Source: Odontocerum albicorne (taxonomy: Eukaryota; Arthropoda; Insecta; Trichoptera; Odontoceridae). From it: DNA of 64,000 nucleotides. A program made the position numbers and the translations under genes. The stretch is taken from contig OX463849.1 in the NCBI GenBank assembly GCA_949825065.1, positions 43,683,307 through 43,747,306 on the forward strand, given 5' to 3'. The notes beneath the pieces are model-generated. The model ran no database searches. It was not told where the DNA came from and was given only the letters and a program-made list of their open reading frames with translations. This document shows, piece after piece, positions 55,446 to 64,000 of the stretch; position 1 is the stretch's first letter, and every line of letters begins with the position of its first letter.

Positions 55446-56566
55446 AATTGCAAAATATGACTTACTCAAAGTTGAGTCGATATTTTTAGCATCAATTAAA
55501 TATACTTTATTATTTGAGGGGGTGTACTATCTTGTTTTTCCACGTAAATGATTTGAACAGCAAAAAAACAAGCTCATTTCTAAACTTTTTAACGTGTTTC
55601 TTCTCTATTGTGGTTGATGAAAAATACCGCAATATTTTTCAAATTTAAACATTTACATCAATCTTCATTAAAATATCAAAGTTTTTTAGATGAATATTGA
55701 TCCTTCGTTCAGCCCTTTTCTTTTTCAATTGTATTTCTTTTCTCTTGTCTGACAATACAAAGGCCCTTTAACATTATCAACTGAGAAAAAAATCATCGAA
55801 TGTAAAGAATCAATCATGTTTTTTCATCCGTTTCGGTCCGAGGCGAGATTTGAAGTGGCACGTTAAGTTGAAGAAAGTGCTTTTAGGTGTTTATTTATCG
55901 GATATTTGAAGGATACGATGAAACATTGCCATATTTTTGTGACATTCCGGTTGAATTTATGTGTTTCTTTTTTCGTTGTCGAAAATTTTCCCGGGAAATA
56001 GGGTTTGAAATCACTTAATTTTTTATTAACTAAGTGGGCGGCTTTTTTGTGGATTTTTTCCACTCGTTTAAGTCTATCTGGAAAGAAAAAAAAACAGATT
56101 TTACACTCGAACTAATTTACGAAAAACACCCCTAACCAATTGTTCAAAAGGACGACTCTTGCATACCAAACAATTTACAAATATTATACTTTTACACACA
56201 AGGTTAACAGATGTGTCGATGGCATAAGTTAAAGTGGAGAGCTTCTAAAATGAGGTTATGTAAACTCCAGTATTTTCTTATGCTATATCTTATTAACACG
56301 TTTACAAGTTCTAAGCTTGTAACTTATTTGTTTTATTATATAAACTCGATTTATGCGTAGACAATTTTTGTTTAAACTATGATATATAAATATCCATTTT
56401 TTCAAGTATCAAACTCATTTTTGCATCATATAACATATTCGAATGGTTACCTTAATATATCAAAATTGAAGATTCAAACATATTGAAGATTCGTTGGCTT
56501 CAATAATCAAGTTTTCGGGCATAGAACCGATGGAATAGACATTAAACGCCATCGCACCTTATATTG
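55446..56566. other. AT-rich stretch with one unexplained minus frame
   Basis: At 55863-56077 the minus strand has an open frame (RLKRVEKIHKKAAHLVNKKL, then FKPYFPGKFSTTKKETHKF) directly after a pyrimidine tract ending TTTCTTTCCAG, which looks like a splice acceptor. I do not recognise the peptide and no partner exon is visible. Confidence 0.25.
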
Positions 56567-57345
56567 GTAATACTACCTCACACGTGAAGAGACAACAACA
56601 GTAACACACGTCTATGGCGTGTGAGTACAGTAAAACCTTGATATATTGGACTGATTCTGGCGAGGGGGTATTACCTTAAGCCGAAGGTCCTGTGGCGCTC
56701 GTATGCGCGGTCAATGACCGGCGAAACAACCTTTGCATACCTTAACAATTTGAAACAAACAAGTGCAAGGTCATTCAACTCACTATCAGGCGTGGAGCGC
56801 ATTCCATGTTAGAGCGAGAAGGCAACACATCGGTCGCGCCAGTTCCCAAAACAGAATGATACCTACATACGACTGTGAATGCAGAAACGAGACGGCGGTA
56901 TATCGTGCGCGCACTCCCGCACACATTCAAGAATAGTATAAATACCTACGTCTATCAATTAAATGTCTCTTTCCGCATTGCGATCTAAACAAGTTTTATT
57001 TATCAACAAACCATCCTCATCATCTCTCCTAAAGTCCGTTACATTTGAAGGTTTACCGAATGCCAATGTAAAAAAATTAATAAATTAGTTAGTTTACTAG
57101 TTTTTACTTATGTAGATACGTTTGTACAATTAAAATAAAGTATGCATGAAAAGTTTTATGTCTCAGAAAAGTTTTCTATATATATACGTATTACTGCTTA
57201 TGTACGAGTACTTGCCGTGGTTTTAAGACTGTAATAAACAAGTTTTGTTTGGGTCTGAGACTATCATCGCACCCTCTTGGTAATACTACATCACTCGTAA
57301 AGAGACAACAGTAACACACCTCTAACGTGTGTGGGTATTGCTACC
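56567..57345. repeat. Direct ~70-bp repeats flanking a promoter-like segment
   Basis: CATCGCACC..TTGGTAATACTAC, then GAAGAGACAACAACAGTAAC, occurs at about 56548-56620 and again at 57265-57325. Between them, 56627-56670 looks like a pogo-type terminus (TACAGTAAAACCTTGATAT, then ATTGGACT). A GC-richer stretch at 56690-56930 ends in TATAAATA at 56937-56944. Whether this is one insertion or an ancient duplication is unresolved. Confidence 0.4.
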
Positions 57346-57475
57346 AGATAAACTCTTGTACCAGATTGAAACGTTTTTATAATATTTTTCCGATCCCACC
57401 GGAAATCGAACCCAAAATCCACGAGTGGAACTCAAATGCCTTAATAACCAAGCTAAACGCATTTTGCAGAAGCGT
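57335..57475 (-). mobile_element. SINE-like tRNA-derived fragment (minus)
   Basis: Minus orientation reads AAAATGCGTTTAGCTTGGTT (A-box side), GTGGATTTTGGGTTCGATTT (B box) and CCGGTGGGATCGGAAAAATA, then TTTCAATCTGGTACAAGAG. The body resembles SINE-1 (CAATCTGGT) but the head is distinct, so it may be a separate subfamily. Confidence 0.55.
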
Positions 57476-57700
57476 AGAGTGAGTGATTTTATATATATAC
57501 ATTTTATATAACATATTTTTTTATTTAATAAACATCCTTTGTAGATTATATTATTTATAAAACAGAAGTTATTGTATAACTAATTTGTTCTGGTAGGCAT
57601 CCAAATGACGAATGAATAAATTTTGATAATCAGAGTATGAATTTAATTGTCTAAATACTAAAATACAATTCTTGGTAGAACTCAATACTTTTTTTCTTTT

Positions 57701-57830
57701 GTATTCGCCATATTTTTGTAAGTTCACTAATTTTAATAGCAGTCCTCTTCTTAACCCCTCTTTTGTATTCGCCATATTTTTGTAAGTTCACTAATTTGAA
57801 TAGCAGTCCTCTTCTTAACCCCTCTTTTCT
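57701..57830. repeat. 64-bp direct duplication
   Basis: GTATTCGCCATATTTTTGTA starts at 57701 and 57765. The units differ at one position and end in TTCTTAACCCCTCTTTT. Confidence 0.9.
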
Positions 57831-57839
57831 TATTAGATA

Positions 57840-58095
57840 CTAATTCCCCTTACCTTATTAGCTACTAACCCCCTCTCCCTTCAGCTTTTCCAACTGTCAT
57901 GTGAGAGTTTTTTTTTAAGACATATAATTTAGTTTATCTTTATCTGATGAAGAAGACGGAGGTCATTGAAACAGATTGCGAACTCACAAAAATAAAACAA
58001 TGGTGAACACAAAAAAGCGTTTTATTTAATTAAAAATTAATAAACACTACACTACAAATTGAAATAAACGTATTTTTTTTAAGATTCAAGATACT
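57840..58095 (+). mobile_element. Penelope-terminus-like module (family P)
   Basis: TTAGCTACTAACCCCCTCTC, then CTGATGA (57944-57950), 17 bases and GAAACAGATTGCGAACTC (from 57968), is followed by AATAAAACAATGG and GCGTTTTATTTAATTAAAA as in the 53.6-53.8 kb module. The shared downstream sequence (TTTTTTTAAGATTCA) is interrupted by the 58099-58287 MITE. Confidence 0.5.
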
Positions 58096-58098
58096 ATA

Positions 58099-58287
58099 CA
58101 GTACCCGGCGTTAAGTAATACACATCGGGCTTAAGAAAGAGACTGTCGCTTTGTAGAGCGTCGTCTCTGTCGCACGGACTGTTCGCGCGCATCGTGCGAC
58201 AGAGATCAATTATAAAATATTTTATAATAATACACAGCGACAGCCTTTTTCTTAAGCCCGATGTGTATTACTTACCGCCGGGTACTG
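58099..58287. mobile_element. Tc1-type MITE, 189 bp
   Basis: TA (58097-58098, 58288-58289) flanks a palindromic element with arms of about 50 bp: CAGTACCCGGCG(T/G)TAAGTA, ATACACATCGGGCTTAAGA and CTGTCGCT. The CAGT start after TA is that of Tc1-like elements. A second small palindrome (GTGCGACAGAGA region) lies inside. No coding potential. Confidence 0.88.
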
Positions 58288-58289
58288 TA

Positions 58290-59126
58290 CGTGTATGTAA
58301 TTTATTTAATATCAATCCAGTAACGCTGTGGAATATTTATACTAGGATACTTACTACAAGAACTTAAGCGTAGTCTATCATATGCAAATTTTGCACACAA
58401 TATTAAAAAGAGATAAAACATAGTGTTCACGCCAGAGCGTGGCGCGAAATATCGTTCCGATAATGGGCCGCTCTGTTATCGCTGCCGGCCCTGTCGCGCG
58501 ATTTAATATTGTTCTCACAAGTTCTAAAATGTAGTATTGTCGCACACACCGTAACATTTATGTAAAATAAAAATATAAATCATGCAAAATATAAATCATG
58601 CAAAAATTAATCTCTCATACAATTTTTTCTTTGGGTTTGATACACATTTTCGATTAAGCCTACACCAATTGGATCTAGACATTGCTCTTTTAATAATCTG
58701 AGATCATTTCGCCTGAAGAGAGCCTCGAAATCGAAGGAAAAATTATGTGATTAATGTGATATATATGACACCAAACTAATTGTTTAATAAATATACTAAT
58801 TAATTTATTGTCTTTATTTTTTATTAAGGCTCGTTTTCTCGAGTAATATTTCAATCGTATTGATCTTTGTCTGTTTCAAAATGTAATATAAATGAGTGGG
58901 GCGTACAGCTTAAGTAAGCTCTTTGTTGTAATGTGATTGACATTTTGTTATGTTGTTGTTTTCAGTAGCTTTCTAGCATAAATTTGAAGAGAGAAATCCT
59001 GAGAGTGACATTTCTTTCCGAAATGCTGATGAATTATTATTATTATCTAACATGAGTGCTATTGGATGAAATAAACCAATTAATTAGGTATTCTGTAATA
59101 AAAATTATAAAACATTACATATTACT
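58290..59126. other. AT-rich stretch with a GC-rich block
   Basis: 58430-58505 is GC-rich (GCGTGGCGCGAAATATCG, CTGTTATCGCTGCCGGCC) with no match elsewhere in the window. The remainder is AT-rich without motifs. Confidence 0.4.
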
Positions 59127-59607
<481 letters not shown>

Positions 59608-60439
59608 AATGTGTCTTATATCATTAAAAAAACAAGTAACTTTACTGAAATACGTTTTCAATTTTTTCTGTCGATTTGATTAACCTTTATATATGTATAT
59701 TCATTGATTTTTTTCTTCTTGACACATTTACAGCCTCATAAGTAAGTTATTTCTTCTCAAGTACATTAAAATTATATAGTTTTTACCATTTTAAACATAA
59801 CCCCTGAAGTCAATTACGATATATATTTTTATGGGAAAGTTATGCGAATTGGAAGATTTCGTCGAATAAACTCGATTTCATAAAAAAATAACGACTCATT
59901 TGCGCCATATAAAAAGATTGTCGACACAGTTTGCTCTTAACACTTCAATATTTTTACTTAAAATCATACGTTCTGCTTCTAACCAGCGAATACATGATAC
60001 CACCACGCAATTTCCCTGTTGAGTTAGCCAGAGATGTTAGAGGGGCAGACTTTCCTTTATCGACACACACCCCAGCAATATAAAGAATTTCTCTGCTATC
60101 TCGTTACACGATAATAAAATAAAAATTAAATATGGCCAGAAAAAGCATGATCAGATATTTAAAATGAACTTCTATGAAAGCCAACAAAACCACAGCAATC
60201 CTTTAATCGTTGCTCCGGGGGCTTACAAGAGTAAGTCAGATCTGCATTTCCGTTACAAGCACAGGCTTCCGATGCATCATGTGCTGTCTGACTAGTCCAC
60301 CTACAGTATTAGCTGGGAGGACCACGGTCTGAGTGAATGTGATGACATGCAAGTAGTCTAAATGTTCATAAGTTGTAAGAATTGATATCTAGTTATGAGT
60401 AAGTATGTAGATGTTAATTATTTCTAAGAAATATTATAT
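59608..60439. other. AT-rich stretch with a LINE-V 3' piece
   Basis: At 60000-60095 the minus strand carries a LINE-V-type 3' end (GGAAAGTCTGCCCCTCT, then CAGGGAAATTGCGTGG). Otherwise nothing recognised. Confidence 0.4.
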
Positions 60440-60600
60440 TGTTATTTGTTTTATCAAACACTGTTTATTCCACTTTGTTTGTTGAAAACCTTGAAACCGG
60501 TAGGGTTATACCGTTACATAAAGTGGAATAAACAGCGTTTGATAAAACAAATTACAATATTTTTAAACTTCTACAATGTTAATGCCTTAACTATAAATAA
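60440..60600 (+). mobile_element. Foldback element, shortened copy H3
   Basis: TTTTATCAAACACTGTTTAT, TCCACTTTG and CTTGAAACCGGTAGGGTTAT, then CGTTACATAAAGTGGAATA, repeat the arm sequences of the 7.1-kb and 42.2-kb copies. The CTGANGA side is missing, so only GAAACCGGTAGGG of the putative ribozyme remains. Confidence 0.65.
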
Positions 60601-61229
60601 TATATAAAATAGATCATTTTTTAAGATATAAATTTGTATATAGGTATAGTTTTTGGCAAACGTTTGTATTATTATATATAGGTAGGTAACTTGATGAAAA
60701 ATAAAAACACGATTCATGCAGTTTTATTTTCAAATTTATAAATTAAATCCTTCTGTTCCCGTTATTCGAGAACCAAATAATTTAAATAGAAGATTCGTGT
60801 CGTTCTTGTACATTAGAAGGTTTAGGATGGTGTGGATTTTCAAAAATGAATGTGGTTTACGATATTCCAGTCTAGATGGTGTATGATGTAGATACTCAAG
60901 TGTAGTGCTCGGTATTGATTTAGATAATATATTCTGAATTTCTCTTTGCCGCCTGCACTTGATTTTCTATTGCCTCATCCAAGTCCGTTTCTACGGGAAA
61001 TATATTATGGGTGTATGATTTTCATATCCAGGTCTTTGTTCTCAAATTATTATATATATCGAAATAATACTACGATTTCAAAAACACTTTCAGAAGGTTT
61101 GTACCTTCGGTGATTTTAGAAGAACTATTAATATTTTTGAAAATACTGTTTGAAAAAAATTATTTATAATAGTTAGATAAAGATTTGAGTGTGAATGTTG
61201 ATGAGACAAAATTTATGATGATTCTTCGA
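60601..61229. other. AT-rich stretch without recognisable gene
   Basis: Nothing recognised. Confidence 0.35.
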
Positions 61230-62155
61230 GTATGAGTCAATACTGTAATATTAAATGTATGGATCAATACTGTAATATTAAATGTATGGATCAATACTGT
61301 AATATTAACCTGTTCACCGCGTTAAAAATCAAATTCCACGAATCCTGTGCGCGGCACAATTTCAGCGTTTTTTAATTTCTAATTTTAAACACATATTTTG
61401 TTTAGAAACACTAATATTTGATTACAACACCAAGTAAACATGACACTTAAGTAATTTTCTGATAATAAATAATAGTCATTACTCTTAAGGAGACTCATTA
61501 AATAAAGGAGATAAACTTAACATTACGTAAAATAAACAAAGGAATGCAACGATCAAATCAATGCTTCATGACACTCACCCAATCAAATGCATATAGCACT
61601 TGTAATGTTTATTCACGTAAGAGTGACTTAGTAATATTTATTTACGTAAGAGAGACTCATCGCAGGACTCGATCCGCGCGACAGGTCGTTAATGCTGGAA
61701 ATATTGAGAAACCAAAAAAATTCGGCGCTCTGTTTATTCAACAATATCTCATAAACTAAAATATATTATTTGACAAGGTTTTCAGAGATGTCGCTAGAAT
61801 AAAGATTATTTTAAATTTTAGTTCAATTTTTATTCCGGTTTTGTGTCATTTTTTTTAAGTATTTGTGATTTGAAACTTGGATTGTCGTCAGATCACAGGC
61901 GTTTGTGCTCCCCGCAGAGAAAGAGTTAAATGTATGGGTCAATACTATAATATTTAATGTATGGCTCAATACTGTAATATTAAATGTATGGGTCAATACT
62001 GTAATATTAAATGTATGGGTCAATACTATAATATTAAATGTATGGGTCAATACTGTAATATTAAATGTATGGGTCAATACTGTAATATTAAATGTATGGG
62101 TCAATACTGTAATATTAAATGTATGGGTCAATACTGTAATATTAAAACAAGTTTA
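61230..62155. repeat. 27-bp minisatellite split by a piggyBac-type insertion
   Basis: Units of AATGTATGG(G/A)TCAATACTGT plus AATATTA occur three times at 61230-61308 and about eight times at 61926-62155. The interruption falls exactly at the TTAA inside a unit. The period is nine codons, so both strands show repeating frames (NVWVNTVIL on plus) that are not genes. Confidence 0.93.
61309..61925. mobile_element. piggyBac-type nonautonomous element in a minisatellite
   Basis: The 617-bp insert lies between TTAA 61305-61308 and TTAA 61926-61929. Ends CCTGTTCACCGCG and, reversed, CTCTTTCTCTGCG are weakly complementary and resemble piggyBac-like CCCTTT..C.GCG termini. It is unrelated in sequence to the 639-bp MITE. 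A 71-codon frame inside (61544-61759) has no transposase motif. Confidence 0.78.
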
Positions 62156-62211
62156 TTCAATTTGGGGAGTAGGATTTCGAAAGACGACAAGGTAAATGGA
62201 GATATTGAAAA

Positions 62212-62682
62212 GCACACTTAGTATTGTTTATGCTAATAAATTAATTACCAAATCTTCGTCAACGGCACACTTAGTATTGTTTATGCTAATAAATTAATTA
62301 CCAAATCTTTGTCAACGGCACACTTAGTATTGTTTATGCTAATAAATTAATTACCAAATCTTCGTCAACGGTACACTTAGTATTGTTTATGCTAATAAAT
62401 TAATTACCAAATCTTCGTCAACGGCACACTTAGTATTATTTATGCTAATAAATTAATTACCAAATCTTTGTCAACGGCACACTTAGTATTGTTTATGCTA
62501 ATGAATTAATTACCAAATCTTCGTCAACGGCACACTTAGTATTGTTTATGCTAATAAATTAATTACCAAATCTTTGTCAACGATACACTAAGTATTGTTT
62601 ATGCTAATAAATTAATTACCAAATCTTTGTCAACGACACACTTAGTATTGTTTATGCTAATAAATTAATTACCAAATCTTCA
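62212..62682. repeat. 53-bp tandem array, about nine units
   Basis: Units contain CACACTTAGTATTGTTTATG, CTAATAAATTAATTACCAAA and TCTT(C/T)GTCAACGG. GTATTGTTTA recurs at 62221, 62274 and 62327, an exact 53-bp period. Units differ mainly by single substitutions; the last ends at AAATCTTCAAAACG. Confidence 0.95.
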
Positions 62683-62699
62683 AAACGTATCGTACATAG

Positions 62700-63170
62700 T
62701 GGTGTGCTACAGTCGACTTAATGTATGAAAGCGAAGCATGGATAATAAGATCAAAATAAATTCGGTAGAAATGCGCGCCTTACGTAGAATATCTGGTATA
62801 ACAATGTTTTAGAATAAAAAATGAAAAGAAAAAGAATGCTTGCTGATTGGGGATGGACGCTATAAGTATAATTAAGAAAGAAATATTGGAATAAATTGGC
62901 CAAATTGAGAGAATGAGTTGCGAAAGACTTACGAAACAAACATATGTCTGAAATAACTGAAAAATAAAAAGGAGGTAGACTGACAAAACAGAGGATGGAT
63001 ATAGTTGTTAAAATCTTAACAGTATGAAGGGAAACAAATATAAAAAAAGAAGAGCATGTATGGCAAGATATATGTATGTAGACAAGGCGAGAACTGTGTG
63101 AAGCTTCATGGATAGAAATGTTTCAAGATATGTCCTCTCTACCTTCCTCAACAGTGGCTATGTGTGATGG
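62700..63170 (+). pseudogene. LINE-V reverse transcriptase C-terminal remnant
   Basis: Plus-strand pieces read YESEAWIIRSK, SVEMRALRRISGITMF and, in other frames, INWPN-ENELRKT (an eroded GHIERM-type region) and a 3' end near AAGGCGAGAACTGTGTGAAG, as at 10.99 kb. Many stops are present. Confidence 0.55.
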
Positions 63171-64000
63171 TATGTATGTATAAGTATTTCAATAATTCTT
63201 AGCAAAAACAGTTTTATTTGGGAAGATTAGCAAAATAAATGTTCCGTATTTTTTGTTTATTATAATTATAATTGCTTTTATTTATCATTCATTGGTTCCA
63301 AAAATTAGAGCAATCTGACCATAGAAAAAATTATTAAAAAGAAAATAAATTCATAACAACCTATGAAAATCAAAAAGATATATTATTTTGTTTTTGTAAG
63401 GCAATTGAAAACATATTTGTAAAATGTGTGTAAAACAATGTATATTAGAATAATGAGTAACAACATAGGAAATAATATGAATAAATAACGTAACTGGTCC
63501 GTTAGTAGCAAGGCCATGCTATCAACTATTTTCATGTACAAAATTGTAGCAAATCAAAAAAGTTTATAACGAAATCATAATTGTGACTGGTTTCCGATGT
63601 TTAGTAAAAAAATGGGCCTTCGTGTTTCAATTGAAGAAAGCAGTATTTAGCTTGTTTGGTTGGACTCATAGAAAAAGTACGATTACCTTGTAATATTTCC
63701 GAAATAAACCTATTTAGGTAGCAAAAAAAACCTGAAGATTTGAAACACCGAAAAAAACGTGATGCGATCAAACCATTTCTGAGAGAAGGTGGGAGTGAAA
63801 AGTCTTACAAATAGAACAATATGAATAACAAGATGTATGCATGTGACAGTAAAGAAAGAGGGATATTACCATAATATTATGAGGAGGTCTATTCTCTTTA
63901 CCTTCTTAACTAGGGGTATGGTGATGTTCGCGTCTATTGTGGATTAAAATCATGAAAAAGAAATCGCTGAATTTTCCAGGCATATATAGTAAGTTCACAT
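63171..64000. other. AT-rich stretch to the window end
   Basis: A possible LINE-V 3' remnant occurs at 63780-63930 (GTATGCATGTGACAGTAAAG, then TCTCTTTACCTTCTTAACTA, similar to 63130-63160). Nothing else recognised. Confidence 0.35.

Noticed and set aside
55863..56077. Terminal exon of a host gene (minus strand)
   Set aside because: A pyrimidine tract plus CAG and a 71-codon frame are suggestive, but such tracts are common in AT-rich DNA and no partner exon or known domain is visible.
61823..62221. Three overlapping frames of 86-102 codons
   Set aside because: Products of the 27-bp minisatellite, seen on both strands.

Overview
The window is AT-rich eukaryotic DNA, almost certainly from an arthropod and most likely an insect. 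It carries many mariner, hAT, piggyBac and Harbinger relics, tRNA-derived SINEs with pol III boxes, Jockey-like and other non-LTR reverse transcriptase relics, and long tandem arrays, and no operon-like gene packing. I found no host protein gene, rRNA or intact tRNA that I can support. Nearly every recognisable coding segment belongs to a decayed transposable element. A 200-base run of N at 10452-10651 is an assembly gap inside a TA microsatellite.

Layout. 1-872 is a Jockey-like RT fragment on the minus strand, running off the window edge. 4.3-12.3 kb holds a 40-bp tandem array, one copy of an unclassified repeat (family X), a foldback element, a TTAA-flanked piggyBac-type MITE, a hAT MITE with perfect 8-bp target duplications, and LINE 3' remnants. 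12.3-14.5 kb has two mariner derivatives (one a large snap-back) and a LINE remnant with an inverted 5' part. 15.2-16.1 kb is a SINE cluster. 17.0-18.35 kb is a 105-bp satellite with a 210-bp dimeric higher-order unit. 19.3-20.1 kb has a second mellifera-like mariner deletion product and a SINE whose tail matches the LINE at 27.7 kb. 21.0-21.7 kb is a 104-bp array. 22.15-23.10 kb is a mariner inserted in a second family X copy. 26.8-29.0 kb is a long-unit repeat invaded by a MITE and a LINE.

Further right: a 63-bp array (29.3-29.75 kb), a LINE remnant split by a 1,760-bp DNA transposon with exact 8-bp target duplications (35.2-36.96 kb), a Tc/mariner-like deletion derivative (39.8-40.3 kb), a palindromic MITE holding a second foldback element with paired hammerhead-like motifs (42.1-42.55 kb), a hAT whose transposase 3' end is amplified as an 83-bp array (44.8-45.9 kb), a second 639-bp copy of the piggyBac-type MITE (46.5-47.1 kb), a Harbinger-type element with a MADF-domain remnant (47.5-48.3 kb), an RTE-type RT end (50.8-51.3 kb), Penelope-like terminal repeats (53.0-53.8 and 57.8-58.1 kb), a second LINE copy (54.3-55.4 kb), a third family X copy with a ~200-bp TA expansion (59.1-59.6 kb), and a 27-bp minisatellite split by another piggyBac-type element followed by a 53-bp array (61.2-62.7 kb).

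The elements act mostly as hosts and insertions of one another, so the order of several events can be read from target-site duplications and from coding frames that rejoin when an insert is removed in the mind. All calls were made by eye from the sequence. Family names rest on motif recognition, not on database searches.
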